This document shows, one piece after another, positions 27,120 to 40,313 of a stretch of DNA of 64,000 nucleotides. The notes below the pieces were generated by a model. The model ran no database searches, was not told the origin of the DNA, and saw only the letters and a list, made by a program, of their open reading frames with translations. The position numbers and the translations under genes are program-made. Source of the DNA: Bugula neritina (lineage: Eukaryota > Bryozoa > Gymnolaemata > Cheilostomatida > Bugulidae); contig OZ037769.1 of the NCBI GenBank assembly GCA_964035545.1, positions 10,423,133-10,487,132 of the forward strand. Reading direction: 5' to 3'. Positions within the stretch are counted from its first letter, which is position 1, and each line of letters opens with the position of its first letter.

Positions 27120-29285
27120 ATACTAATAGTAATAGTGTTCATAATTTTAATAGACAAACAGTGTAATAGTTATAATAATACTAATAGTAGTTAGTACATA
27201 ACCGTTAGTATGAGCATCAGTTTTACTTTTATAGTTAAAGTTAGCGAAGTGTTAGTTAGTGACACTGTAACTGTTACATTAACATTAACTGCTAGGCCTA
27301 GTGTTACACTTACAGTTAGTGTTACACTTACTGTTACTGAATGTTAGTGTTACATATAGTGATATACTGTGTTATCATGTTCATTGGGTTTCGCATTACA
27401 GCTCCTGATAGTGATTACATACTACATGATAATCATGACGATAACATTAACTGCCTACTCATATTGATATTCATACTCATGGATACTGATCCTCAATAAG
27501 TATAACATTGACTATAAGAATAACTCCTATGGCTACTGACTATCAGTATCAATATGAAATTGAATATCATACTCATAGTCATAGTGAGTATCATAATCAT
27601 AGTCATATTGAATTACATTTCACATTTGCTGATACTAATAGAGTGATAGTGATACTGCTAGTCTTAGTCACACCCATACACATAGTGATAGTCATACTGA
27701 TAGTGATACTGATACTCATAATCATACTGAGTAGCAGTATCAGTATGAGTATGAGTATGAGTATCACTATCACTATGACTATGAGCTATGAACTTGAAGT
27801 GAGTTAGACATGTCACATGACTATGAGTATGCTTATGTGGTGGTGATACTGACAGTGATACTGATACGGAATCTGATAGACATTAGCAGTAGTTTATACA
27901 GTTAATCATAATCATAATGTTATACTCGTATTCATATTCATACTGATATAGAGTATAGACCATCTACAGGCAATGTGATATAATTTTAATACCATGCTTA
28001 TGCTAGAAATTCACGAAAGCGCTTGAAGCAGCACCGAGTTGGTGATCATTGAGTGTAGTGGTTTGGTGGAGGTTTTGATTTTGAAGTTAGGGGTTCGGAG
28101 TACACAAAACGATACGTATACAAAATATATGTCACTCTGCAACTTAACGCTGTTTCTAACGATTCTCAGACTCTTAGTTCATTATTTTGCATATGAGTTA
28201 CATGAAATTATTCAGCGTAGCACTGCAGACTTTACGAGATCGTCCCACAAATCGAGGTGTAGTAATTTCAAAACTAAGGTGATAAACCTTTACTGTAAAA
28301 GGCCGGAAAATACAAATTTGATGTCTAATATTATATATTTGTATTAACAATCTCCATTAGTAAAGCTCTCAATGCATTTGAATGACTGCTGATTTTGATA
28401 TCTAATACTAATAGTAATAGTAATACAGAGACAAGGGCAGTCAGCTTTTATACAAGCAACTTAAAGGTGAGATTTTGTATAATATAAGCCTTAACAGAAA
28501 TCAGAATAATTGTTATGGGGCTACAGCAAATTTTTATAATAACACAGTATTTGTCATTTTGTGGTTTAACTTTCAGTTTCACTTTGTACTCATAGTGATA
28601 GTCATACTCATACTGATACTGATACCCATACTTAATAACTATAAGTATAAGTATGAGTATCAGTATGACTTAGACTATGAGTACTATAAGTTGAGTATAA
28701 GTAACTTATTTACTATCAGTCATACTCATACTCATAGTCATAGTGATACTGATACTCATACTGTGATAGTGATACTGATAGTGAATACAGAAAGTGAGAA
28801 TAGTCATATTAATTTAATAGACTTAGAAATAGAATCATACTCTGTTAAACTTAATGTTACTCATACTCATAGTCATACTCATACTCATAGTCATGGTCAT
28901 TCTCATAGCCATAGTGATAGTCATACTGCTACTGACACTGACAGTGACACTAATAGTAATAGTAATACCGATACCAGTACCATACTGATAATGATAGTGA
29001 TACTGATACTGTCACAGTGTCAGTCAGTGTCACTCACGGTTGGACTCAGTGTGAGTGTCACACGGACACTTACGAGGTCAGTGCCGGTGTGCTGACTTTC
29101 AGATTCAGTGCCAGCATCACACTCATTTGAGTTAGGTCCAGTAAGGCACCTGTAGGCTGACCATGATGTTTATACTATCAATGAGAGTAATACTGATGGT
29201 GATAGTATCAGTCAAAGTCACACCCATACTCATAGTGGTAGTCATTGTCATGATCAGACTGATAGTGATACTCATTTAGTTTTAC
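27120..29285. repeat. Degenerate hexamer/trimer satellite (TCATAC, TCATAG, TGATAC)
   Basis: About 2.1 kb of shuffled hexamers, both in sense (TCATACTCATAG) and complementary form (AGTATGAGTATC), plus a TTAGTGTTACACTTAC sub-array near 27230-27370. Similar sequence resumes after the LINE at 30030-30180. A short non-repetitive island with no recognisable gene lies at 28000-28380. Confidence 0.85.
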
Positions 29286-29289
29286 ATTA

Positions 29290-30035
29290 TGAATTTATGG
29301 TTATCAATACCTAATTGATGCTGATGGCCCGTCTCGCAAATCGTGTCTGGAAAAGCACCAAGCTGACTGTGTCTACAAAGATGGCATCGTATAACGTTTG
29401 TGTTGTCAGCACCTTGTTGTATGGCAGTGAAACATGGACTGCATATGCCAGGCAAGAGTGGAAGCTTTACACATTCCACCTCAGAAACATCCGTCACATC
29501 CCGGGGATCACATGGCAAGACCGAGTGACCAACGCAAAGTTTCTTTTGCAAGCTAGTCTTTCTAGCGTGTTTACCCTGCTCAGGCAACACAAACTGCGCT
29601 GAATTGGTCATGTGCAATGAAGGATGCATTTCCAAGGATGTTCTTTATAGCGAACTAACCAGCAGTAGCCGAACTCCTGGGCAACCTCGACTGCGCTACA
29701 AAGATGTCTGCAAGAGGAATATGGCAGCTATCAATATAGACACAGCGTCTTGGGAGGATGTCGCATTCGACCGCAGGAGTTGGAGGAGCAAACTAAAATG
29801 CCATCTCACAGCTGCAGAAAAAAAACCTCTCAGTGTAGCTGCTGAAAAGCGGGCATACTGAAGGGCTCAGGCCACCACCAACAGACCGGAGTCCACTTAC
29901 AAGTGTGACCTTAGTGGCAAGGACTGCCACGCACACATTATTCTGTACAGCCACAGGCGCCGCTGCTCAGCCCAATCATAGGGTGCATTCCATGGTCGAA
30001 TCGACCGACAGAGGCCAAACAACAACTGATGTTGA
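29290..30035 (+). mobile_element. Non-LTR retrotransposon (LINE) 3' fragment, decayed
   Basis: C-terminal end of a LINE reverse-transcriptase ORF, 5'-truncated. Recognisable pieces are VVSTLLYGSETWTAYARQEW, GITWQDRVTNAK, then after a stop (TGA near 29600) and a one-base frame change, SKDVLYSELTSSSRTPGQPR, LRYKDVCKRNMAAINIDTAS and WEDVAFDRRSWRSKL. After a further stop comes a zinc-finger-like CDLSGKDCHAHIILYSHRRRC. It cannot encode a working protein. It sits inside a degenerate hexamer satellite and runs into a GAT/TGA-rich tail at 30030-30090, which may be its own 3' tail. The clade is not assigned. Confidence 0.85.
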
Positions 30036-31314
30036 TAATCATAATGATTATGATATTAATATTTGTCCTTATAGACTACTTATACTTAAATCATTAGTTA
30101 TACTTATACTTCTAGTGATAGTCTTATTATTCAATGCTATCTGTGTCTTAGACTATAATAATAAAGTATGAATATAACTTTAACTCTAGTCTTTAAGTTT
30201 AGCTGTAAGTATAACTGTAAGTGAAAGTTTATATGATTTAATTTTTATATGATGGTGCTGGCTCGAAAATGAAAGTAGATGTCCACATTTTTCCAAACTA
30301 TATTATATTTGTTCGGTTTACAGTTACTGGGTCTAATAGTAAGAAATTAAGATTCTTCAAAAATTAGATAGAAAATTTCGATAATTTAAAGCAGTTTTAT
30401 TAAAAGTTTTTATAATTATAAATAATAATTGTACAAATTATCTAACATTTATTGATACAGGTTGACGTTGAAACTAGATAATCATAATTATATTGATATA
30501 GTATTTTCTTGACTTAAAATACATTTTCAGATTGTCATTGCATCAGTACGACTGCTTTTCTTAAAGGAATTATGCTGGTGTACTTTAGCTTTTCAGGAAG
30601 TTGTCATTAGTATGTCATTGTGATTGTAGTAGTCATGTTTTATGGTTTTGTCAATTTTGTAATTGCAGCTTGCTTAAAATTTATATCAAAAAGTTAGTCT
30701 TCTAACTGCAATTACACTAAACTAATGATTTTTATTAGGCTGTATGACTATGTAGTTGTGCTAGGTTTCTATTAAAGTAACTGGCAAGTTAGTAGATGAA
30801 TCAAATTAATTAACCACTGCAACTTTAATAATAGTATTTTCTTATGCTGATTTGGTAAACTCATTCATGCATAGTAAAATTATTTATAATAAACATATTC
30901 TTTTTAGTCTAATAATTATTTAATGTAAGGATTGCTAACAACAAAATAATGTTACTTATGAGAAAGATTTTAATACCAACAAAAGTCAATACAAATGAAA
31001 ACCTATAATTTTAACATCTTTTCGCTCTTTTGCATTATCAATAGCTTCATTTTAGATCATATGCAAAAATGTGTTTAACAATCATTGTGAAATTATCTAG
31101 TTTTAAAATATAAATTTTTATTTGTTTAGAGAAAATTTAGTAATTCTGTAGCTTAAATTAATCTCAGTCAGTTAAAGACATTAATCTGTTTGGAGCAAGA
31201 AAAAGCTAGTATTAATATTTGTCTCATCATTGTTTGTTGACTGTAGGATAGTAAATGTACCAAGGACTCTCAACTGTTTCAATCTGACCTCAACTCACAT
31301 CTCAATTGATCATT

Positions 31315-34300
31315 ATGCCAGTCTCACCAGTGGAAGTTTGGATATATGATTTATCAAAAGGCTTAGCTCGTTCCATGTCTTTTCCACTTTTAGGTATGCA
31401 ACATTGTACTTTTCTAATAAAATATTGTTTTAGGATGTGTATGTAGTTGATAATTATTTACTTTAAATGTTGTATATTCAGTACATGTAGTGAAAGTAAC
31501 ACCCACCTGGGTTGTAATGTTTCACAGTTATGGATCTTTCTATGAATCTTCAGCGAAGTCTATATAGTTTTTGCAAAAGGTTTTGAAAGGCTGTGTGCAT
31601 GTGAATTACATTCCTGTACATTATTTTCAAGTTTTTAACCAATTTGCTAACTTTAATCTATAATTTTGTGGTAACGTAATTACTAATTAAAAATATTTTA
31701 TTTTGATGTCCCACAACAGTTTAGTCACAGCTGCTCATATTAATAGCCTAATAAGTTATACATTAGTAACAACTGATTGGGAAAGCTGGCTAACATTTAC
31801 TCAAATCCTATTCATTGTTTCTGAATACATTGCTAGAAGGACAGGGGAACTCCATAACCATACTTAGTCAACACTGCCCTTCAAAAGCTTGAAACTGCTT
31901 TGCTAAACATTTAGAATTAAAAAGCTTTAGTCTATGTTCAGTGTCGCTAAAAGTGCTAATTTGAGATTTTAAAATTATTTAATTTTTAATTTGAAGTTGT
32001 TGAAAAAAAATTTTCAGTTTGAAAACTACGCTAAAATTTGGGCCATATGTTAATGGAAGTTCTACGTTTGCAAACTTTAATTGGTGTCGATGCTTAGTAC
32101 ATTATTTAAATGAAATTTCAAAAATGCTGTTCAGTTTATGCTATGAGAATGGCATAACTTTTAACAATCAGTTGTCTTATCTTTTGGTATCATTATCTAT
32201 AAGTGGTAGATGCAGTAATTGAGAAAAATCTGTGTTCTAAATTAGAAATGGAGCATGTAAGAAGTTATGTTCTCGTGAGAATTTCAACCGGAGGCCCAAA
32301 CCAAAATTTAATAACACAATTAAAGCACTTAGGCTATCTCAATTTCTCTACTGCTGCTCCTAAATGATCTATAAAACCTAATAATTTCAACTTTTGTCTA
32401 TAGTTTTTATTCAATATTGCATCATGTTATAGCTTATTGCTGCATTTTTGTAGGAAAGCAAATTGATGGCATTTGGCATACTGCAATTGTAGTTTATGGT
32501 AACGAATATTTCTTTGGTGGTGATAGCATTGAGTGCTGCACCCCGGTGAGTATTTACTATTAGTTAATCTTAATAATTTCTCTACGCTTTTATAATTGAG
32601 TGCTGTCCTGTATATGAAATAGTGGAGAAGACGTGAATATTATGATATGGCTTTTCTCCTAAGATATTGCTAGCAAGTTCATTTCTTTGCTGCAAGCTGT
32701 ACAATAGTTAAAAGAGACGAAACTACAGGGTTGGTAGAGTTTATTTGTAAATTAGTTTAGTATAAACATACAGTATTGCAGTGAAACTCAAAAGGTATAC
32801 AGCATTTGCTTCGGATCTAAATTACTAAAAATATCATTAAAATAATATTAAACTTTGGTTATTTATGCAATTTAATTATTTGTATCTTATATGCACAGTT
32901 ATTTATCCTCGGAACATAATCTACAACACAAAAATATTTAAGCCTGCCAACATATAAATTCAGTCAGCAAAATAACCTCTAGAGCAGAACTACATTCAGA
33001 AAATCTAGTGTGGCATGTTTATAAAATTTTTTTATTTTGTTTCCTGCCATAATATAGTAGCTGTTTAAGCTCCTCCCACTTATTGCTATTATATAAATAA
33101 TGTATTTATATGATGAATCATTCAACTTAATAAACCAGTATCTAATTTACATCCTAATAAACCCTATAAATAACAAATAAGCTACAACAAATAGGGTATT
33201 AATACATCTGTTGATGGTTAAACTGGTCCTTTTATTACTTTTTTGCAAATTTATTTTTTATTGTGTTCATTTTTCTTTCCCATTATGTTTAATATTTTTC
33301 TTTGCTGTTATATTTGAGTCTAAATGTAACTGTAAGTTAATTTCATCATCAATGATATTTCTTCCTCCAAAATTGAATGCATGTTGAATTTGAAAATCAA
33401 AGTATATAACTGACTGGTTTTCTTCATTTATTGCTCTGTGTAAATGTTGGCTATGATTTGATGACAGTACCATCATTTTCATGTTTTAGTCGAGATTTTG
33501 ACTGAGCTCAATTTCCTGTTACAGGGTGGCACTGTGCTGGGGATGCCAAACTCAAAAGTAAGTCTTGGAGCTACTGAAATCCCCAGTGAGATTTTTCATG
33601 AGCATCTTCGAGAGCTTTCACAAACAACCTTCAGGTGACAATATTATTTGATTTTGATGCGTTCAATATTAGCCTAGTTAATTGTTGCTGTCTCAATTTT
33701 TTGCAGTTTTTATCAGGGGTTTTATGTCATCATGAGATGTACTTTATAAATTACTTATTATAAAGTTTTGTGAATTATAAAACTGGATTCCATCATATGA
33801 GATGACAAGGTTAGAAATGTTTATATTGTTGTAAATTATAGGATATGTTTTTACATTCTATAGAAGACTAAGTTGATTAGATTCAGTAGTTCACAAGTGA
33901 AGTGACATGACTAATACTAAGTTTCAATTCACTGGTTTGTCACATTGTAATATCGTGTGCTGGAAAGTAGTGCCACTTGATGCAACAACGTTTATCCTGA
34001 AGTCAAATAGTGAAAAATTATGAGCTAATCATTACTGGTGTATTAGAAAACTTGTTGCGTAAAAAAACTCAAATCTTGGTTATTAAGTAGTTTGTCAAAA
34101 TACAAGGTAAGAAATTTGAAAGGAACAAGTAGTGATAGGGTTTGAATAAAGAGAAAATAACATCCGTTATGGGTTCATCTATTACTGTGGCTTTTTACCC
34201 TCACTAAACCTGAGATGGCTTTATCTTTTTGCAAGTTATTTAATTTTAAACTGTCTTGAACTTGACTGGATGAGCTTTTAAGTATAACCGATTTGTATAT

Positions 34301-37300
34301 TTCTAGACTCTGGTAGGACTATCAATGAGTAAAACTTGTTAATTAGCTAAATAATCAAGTGAATGGTTGGTAAATTAGTGGGGGTTCATGGGTTGTTTTA
34401 TTTTCCGTTCAATTCTGAAGCCACAATTACCTCACTGATTCATACATAATTATAGTTCCCATATTTTTAAACAGGCCATGTGACTACAATTTATTGAAGA
34501 GAAACTGTAACAACTTCAGCTCCGAGATAGCCCAGTTTCTCACAGGAAATGACATCCCTTCTCACATAACAAATCTGCCAGATGATGTGCTAAGCACGTA
34601 TGTATTACTCTCTGTGGTGTGCTTGTTTCACCTGCTTGTTAAAGTATAGTTACCAGTTAGTGGTGCTGTTCCTCCACAGGACTTTCAAGCAGCTTTCTTA
34701 CTGTGAGATTGATTTCTACTCCTTGACTATCTTAGTGACAGATAGATAACTCAGGGTTGGAAAATGTGGAACTTCCTGTAGTAATTTTCTACAGGTTGCT
34801 GTATGGTATCTACTAGCAATGGCTAAGGTGGTTATACTGAAGTATCACGTCTAGTCAATTACTGTTACTACCTCTGCCTATTCTTTTTTATCGGTAGACG
34901 TCAAGTTTCCATTTGCAAACATCAAAACCAGTTTAATCATCTGTTCAGTGTTTCACATCACACTCTAAAGTTCTGGCAGCAGTTATTCAGAATTTGGTAG
35001 ATCCATACGTTGCCTAGCAAATTGATACTATTGCAGTCAAGTGTTGGAGTTTACAGACTACTAACATGCATTTTAAGTGCAATCATGGTTTGGCTCTTTT
35101 TTGTTGTGTTTTTTAGTCCCTAGTCTAAGTGAACATAATTGTTTTGAAAACCACAACTCAATGTTAAATGTTCTCAAACAGCCAAACCTATACACACTTT
35201 CCAATATATTAATCGTTCACCGGTCATCATGAGAGTTGAATCCATGCCATGATGCATATTTTCTTTCTGCTGACATAATTTTCAAGAATTGGGTTGAAAT
35301 GTTGCAGACCGTTTGGACAGATGCTCAGACCGATGCTGGAGTCGGTTACAGTCAGTCCTGGCAGCGGTTCTCAGAGAGTGTTTGGAGAGAGTCAGCCGTC
35401 ACACAGGGTTATACAGCCAGCATCTCTTTCAGGTGCTGCCAGTAATACCTCAGTTGCTGCCGACAGTGTCGTGCAACAGAAGACACCTGTAGAGACCAAC
35501 AACTGTGTCACATTTCTTCCTACTCAGGTACATGCACTACTTGTGACGTGAGATATTACAGCATTGTGACTATAATATATATTTCACACAGTTACTCGTC
35601 TGCAGGATTATTCACTTTGTTCTCACATCCAGTAGATTGTAGATTGTAGTATGGCTGTCTTTGAGTTTTCTTTTATTATCTCATGAGATTTCAACTAAAA
35701 ACCCTGAACATTTTGTGACTGATGAATGAGTATCATCACTTTTCAGAGCATACATTTACTGTTGCTTAGATTGACAGATATTTGTGTTTACCAATCACTT
35801 TGGTGCTTTAATAACCTGATAAGTAATGCAGTGTAGTGTAGTGTAATGCAGTATAATATGTAGTGTAATACAGTATAATATGCAGTGTAATACAGTATAA
35901 TATGTAGTGTAATACAGTATAATATGCAGTGTAATACAGTATAATATGCAGTGTAATACAGTATAATATGCAGTGTAATACAGTATAGTATGCAGTGTAA
36001 TGCAGTATAATATGTAGTGTAATGCAGTATAATATGTAGTGTAATGCAGTATAATATGCAGTGTAATGCAGTATAATATGTAGTGTAATGCAGTATAATA
36101 TGTAGTGTAATACAGTATAATATGCAGTGTAATACAGTATAATATTCAGTGTAAAACAGTATAATATGCAGTGTAATACAGTATAATATGCAGTGTAATG
36201 CAGTATAATATGTAGTGTAATGCAGTGTAATGCAGGGTAATACATTGTAATACTGGTACATTTGTCAACCAGCCACTGGAGACAGAAGGGCTCTGTGAAG
36301 GAGAGCTGCAGAGGAAGTTCCTGGCTGACCTGGTGGAGTATGTTTCTGTGGAGAAGGTTTGCTGGAGTGTGAGTCCGGCACACGTCAAACTGTTGGGTAG
36401 GCTGATACTTCTGGTGACGTCACTCTTTGCAAATGAAACATTCTGACGCTGGTTATTCACTCTTACTATAAATATATGCTTATTACTCATGATCAGCATA
36501 GCCTCACTGAAAGTGATTGATAATTCTTTGTACTGACAGCGTCACCTGTTGTACAGTAGAAGTAGTGTTGGCCAGTCCAATGAGTGTGCTTTACCGTTAG
36601 TTTACCGCTACTTAGAGGGGTTTGTGTTGTACACAGAATGCAGTGTATGCACTGTTCAGGGAGTAATTGTTGTCTATTTTCCTGTTGTGCTTGCTACCTT
36701 AATGTTCTGTTTTACAGGCAGCTTGTTACTCAAAACAGAAAAACAAAGACTAGTAGTGTGGCAAATATTACAAAGATTTGTCATAAAAACGGATTCACTG
36801 GCTATATTACAAAGATGTGACAACTCCACACTTCTTGATCAGATAAATTTAGAAGATGTCGAAAGCCTCAAGTGTGTAAGTGCTGATAGCATCATTGTGT
36901 ACATTAAATAATACCATGTCGTTATTAAATGGAATTGAACATCATTAAAATTGTATTAATAGAACAAGATCTATGTAAGTCTTTACCTGCAAGAGTGTGC
37001 TAGAATGTATACATGTATGATGACAGCTTATTTACATCAGTCTATTGTTTACAGCTGTGTAACTTATGTTCTACTCCAACTGGATATAAGATGTGTCTAG
37101 CAAAGCAAAGACAACTCCTAGAGAAGCTGCCCACTTGTCTCCAGCAGCATTCCGCTGACGAAGAATTTCTAAATGTCTTAGTTTCAGTCATGTATAATGT
37201 GTCTGTACACCACGTAAGTGTATTAGTATTGTAAGTACACTGTTAGTGTAAGTGTATTGTTAGTGTAAGTGTATTGTTAGTGTAAGTATACTGTTAGTGT

Positions 37301-39344
37301 AAGTACACTGTTAGTGTAAGTGTATTGTTCTGTACATGTATTGCTAGTGTAAGTATATTGTTAGCGTGAGTATACTGTTAGTGTGAGTGTATTGTTGGTG
37401 TAAGTGTACTATGAATGTAAGTGTATTGTTAGTGTAAGTGTATTGTTAGTGTAAGTTTACTGTGAATGTAAGTGTATTGTTAGTGTGAGTGTATTGTTGG
37501 TGTAAGTATATTGTTAGTGTAAGTATATTGTTTGTGTAAGTGTATTGTTAGTGTAAGTGTATTGTTAGTGTAAGTGTACTGTGAATGTAAGTGTATTGTT
37601 AGTGTAAGTGTATTGTTAGTGTAAGTGTATTGTTATTGTGAGTGTATTGTTAGTGTAAGTATATTGTTAGTGTAAGTATATTGTTAGTGTAAGTATATTG
37701 TTAGTGTAAGTGTATTGTTAGTGTAAGTGCACTGTTAGTGGGTTGTGATAAGGTTACTTGGTAGACATGTTTTATCATTTATGTAGACTGTTGCTACTTC
37801 TTTTCGTAGTGTCTCTAACTCACATTCAGATAAGTTTTATTGTCTCTGGTTCTGACTGTAGAATCTACATCACTCTGTAGTTTATGACTCAGAAGCATCT
37901 CGTTACTCTGTATGTAATATATTTCTATGTTCACAGAAACTAGTGGATGACCTTGACATCCAGCACACCTGCGCTCTGGTTGAGTTCCTCAATTCAGATG
38001 TAGATATTAAGATTACGACAGGTGCGTATCATTTCACAGTGTGCCTTCTCTTTCCTCATTGTTCTGTGTGCTTCTTGTGATGTGAATTCTGTATAATATA
38101 TAATTAGGCTACATGTAGATTTGGTGAGAGTTTTTAACTTGTTTTTGCTGTTTTCTATCTCTTGAGAAATCTTTCCTCCCTGAATCATACTGTGTTGTCA
38201 CATGGTTGAATACTGAGTCATACTGTGTAGTCAGTTAGTCAAATACTGAGTCATACTGTGTAGTCACATAGTTAAATACTGAGTCATACTGTGTAGTCAC
38301 ATAGTTAAATACTGAGTCATACTGTGTAGTCACTTAGTTAAATACTGAGTTATACTGTGTAGTTGCATAGTTAAATACTGAGTCATACTGTGTAGTCACT
38401 TAGTTAAATACTGACTCATAATGCATTATGTCTTGTTTACAGTTGAACTGATTCTGAAATCTCTACTCAACTTCCTGTCAGCCAATGAGGAGGTTGGTAA
38501 CATTTAATAAAATAGATACAAGTATCACGTCTCATTCTGCATATATTTTGTAGTATAACTCCTTTAAATGAAAAGTTAAGCATTTTATTCGAAGAGTTTA
38601 TGCTACTTGAAGCTGTTAGTATTAAAGTGTTAAAGTGATTTGAACCGCGCCATTTCAGAGTTGTGTGCCCATGGCAGCTGATTTTGTTCCACTGTTTAGA
38701 TATAATTCTTGAGTGTGGTTAGCTTGCTTCTGATGTGCTGGTCTAGTTCAATAAATATTTGAGAAAATGCAGCCAGCTGGAATTTCTAGCTTTATACCTT
38801 AAGTTCTTCATTTTTTGTTCTTTGGGTCATTTGAAAACTTGTCTTATGATGTTATTATTCTATCATAGGTTGTATTATTATTACATGTGGTTATAACTGT
38901 AGTGGATATAATTATGATTATCAATGGCATACTATATATCTTAAAATTCATTTCCTTGGGCATATAACTTTGAAAATGTATTTATATTGTTGCTGGAATA
39001 TTGGGAAATGAATGTAATTAGTCAGTCATGATTTCAGTAAGCATTATGCATGTATTGGTAAGACAAAATTGTTGTGTTTCCAGCATCAGTTTATGCTAAG
39101 GTTTTCACGCAAGTTATATCCTGTAGTTAGCGGTTTAAACCACTGTGTTATTTACCAAATATTTGCTGGATATGCATGTTGCTTAGCAACACTACTCTTC
39201 TCATAAATGCTTTTATTTCAGGTTCGAGCACTATCATTCACTATTGGACTAAACCCTCAGAAATATTCAAAGCTGTTCCAGTCATCAGAGAATAGGGAAC
39301 TGATGTCTTTAGTCAGCAAGCTGGAGAGTTTGAATGTGGCCTGA
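31315..39344 (+). CDS. DESI1-like desumoylating isopeptidase with C-terminal PUL-like domain
   Basis: PPPDE-family thiol isopeptidase; DESI1 removes SUMO from substrates (family knowledge). The model has 11 exons: 31315-31393, 32454-32545, 33525-33634, 34475-34597, 35308-35527, 36273-36396, 36718-36875, 37055-37213, 37937-38021, 38443-38492 and 39222-39344. They total 1323 nt, giving 440 aa, with all phases matching. Residues 5-145 are the PPPDE domain: [11 protein letters not shown], the catalytic His35 in [16 protein letters not shown], and the catalytic Cys105 in [19 protein letters not shown], ending in the DESI1-like [10 protein letters not shown] Ser/Gln/Val-rich linker (146-208) follows. 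Residues 209-440 are predicted helical with leucine-rich armadillo-like repeats ([43 protein letters not shown]), which I read as a PUL domain. Vertebrate DESI1 is about 168 aa and stops near the linker. PPPDE assignment is firm; the PUL label is less sure. Confidence 0.9.
32209..32360 (-). mobile_element. MITE, copy 2 of a two-copy family
   Basis: A 152-bp relative of the element at 733-892, inverted. They share inner stretches such as AAATTTTGGTTTGGG and CGGTTGAAATT. TA flanks at 32207-32208 and 32361-32362. It sits in the first intron of the DESI1-like gene. Confidence 0.65.
35826..36253. repeat. 22-bp minisatellite (TGCAGTATAATATGTAGTGTAA)
   Basis: About 19 units in intron 5 of the DESI1-like gene, ending about 18 nt before the acceptor at 36271-36272. 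Confidence 0.95.
37214..37740. repeat. 17-bp minisatellite made of 5' splice-site-like units
   Basis: About 30 units of GTGTAAGTGTATTGTTA. It begins at the 5' splice site of DESI1-like exon 8 (CAC/GTAAGTG), and most units contain GTAAGT. Confidence 0.95.
38182..38420. repeat. 33-bp minisatellite (TACTGAGTCATACTGTGTAG...)
   Basis: About seven units in intron 9 of the DESI1-like gene, ending about 20 nt before the acceptor at 38441-38442. Confidence 0.92.
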
Positions 39345-39812
39345 GCTAAGTTTTCTTAACTCACTGAAAGGTGACAACTCCTAGTGTGAACTGATGCTTT
39401 CTAAGTGTCAGCTGGTATCAACTGATACTATCTAAGTGTCAACTAATGCTTTCTAAGTTATTACAGATTGTTTTTTAGGAATGTTATATTTTCGTGATTT
39501 CGCCACTATAAATTACTTTAATATATTTTTTCTACAGATTTTCAGTTTAATCTTTTAGACAAAGTTGATCAATTATGATAAGAAATATGATTCACCTCTC
39601 ACTTTTCTAAGACGAAATTATTTTGAAAGAGAAACTGGTGATATTTTTTCTAGTAAGTTTACATAGTATGCTCCTGTCACCTTAGTATTAGACTACTGCA
39701 GTTATTTATTATATTATGTACACTTTCATCAAATGGCCGTCACTCAGAATGTTTCAGTATTTAAATATTTTGATTTTGAGGAATTAGCTCATGGAGATGT
39801 ACTTGTCACTGA

Positions 39813-39846
39813 AATAAATGAGGCAGTTTGCAATTTTATGAATAAA
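39813..39846 (+). terminator. Candidate poly(A) signals of the DESI1-like gene
   Basis: Two AATAAA hexamers (39813-39818 and 39841-39846), about 470-500 nt after the stop codon at 39342-39344. They face the convergent octopamine-receptor gene. Confidence 0.4.
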
Positions 39847-40313
39847 TGCTAACAAGATCTTTTTCTTTCAATCGTAAGTTTATGGTGAACAATTATAGAG
39901 TTGGTAAGCAACCTAATTCAAGTTTTGCAATCATAAGTAAAATTATAAAAAATACTACAAATTACATATAAAGAATAAAATTTCAGGATGAAGCATATAT
40001 TGCTGAAACAGTTACATAAGAATATACTAGTATTAGTCATATATGTGTGCGAGTATAGGTTTAAATAGGCAGCAACACTCAGCAAAACATTTGGAAAATA
40101 AGTTTAAAATAGTTTGGCTTTATTCAAACTATGCCAAGTTGGGATTTATTTATTCTCCAAAAGACAAGCAGCTAAGGTTTTTGGAATTGTATATCATAAA
40201 TAAATATACCTATCAAATATGTCAGCACGTTATTTTCAATCACCTCAAAAATTTTGCAGGCACTGTAGAGCTGATTTTGTATTGAATGAATAATAAAAAA
40301 ATTCAATAATGCT

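Larger units (their letters stand above)
26038..31314. other. Spacer between divergent NOL9 and DESI1-like genes
   Basis: Should contain both promoters. Filled by the degenerate satellite and the LINE fragment; no further gene is supported, and no core promoter element is clear. Confidence 0.6.

Noticed and set aside
28475-29095. Plus-strand frame with His-Thr-His-Ser repeats (206 codons)
   Set aside because: Translation of the degenerate TCATAC/TCATAG satellite; no start context or conserved flank.
35788-36383. Minus-strand frames with ILYCITLH repeats
   Set aside because: Antisense to the 22-bp array of the DESI1-like intron; partly antisense to a real exon.
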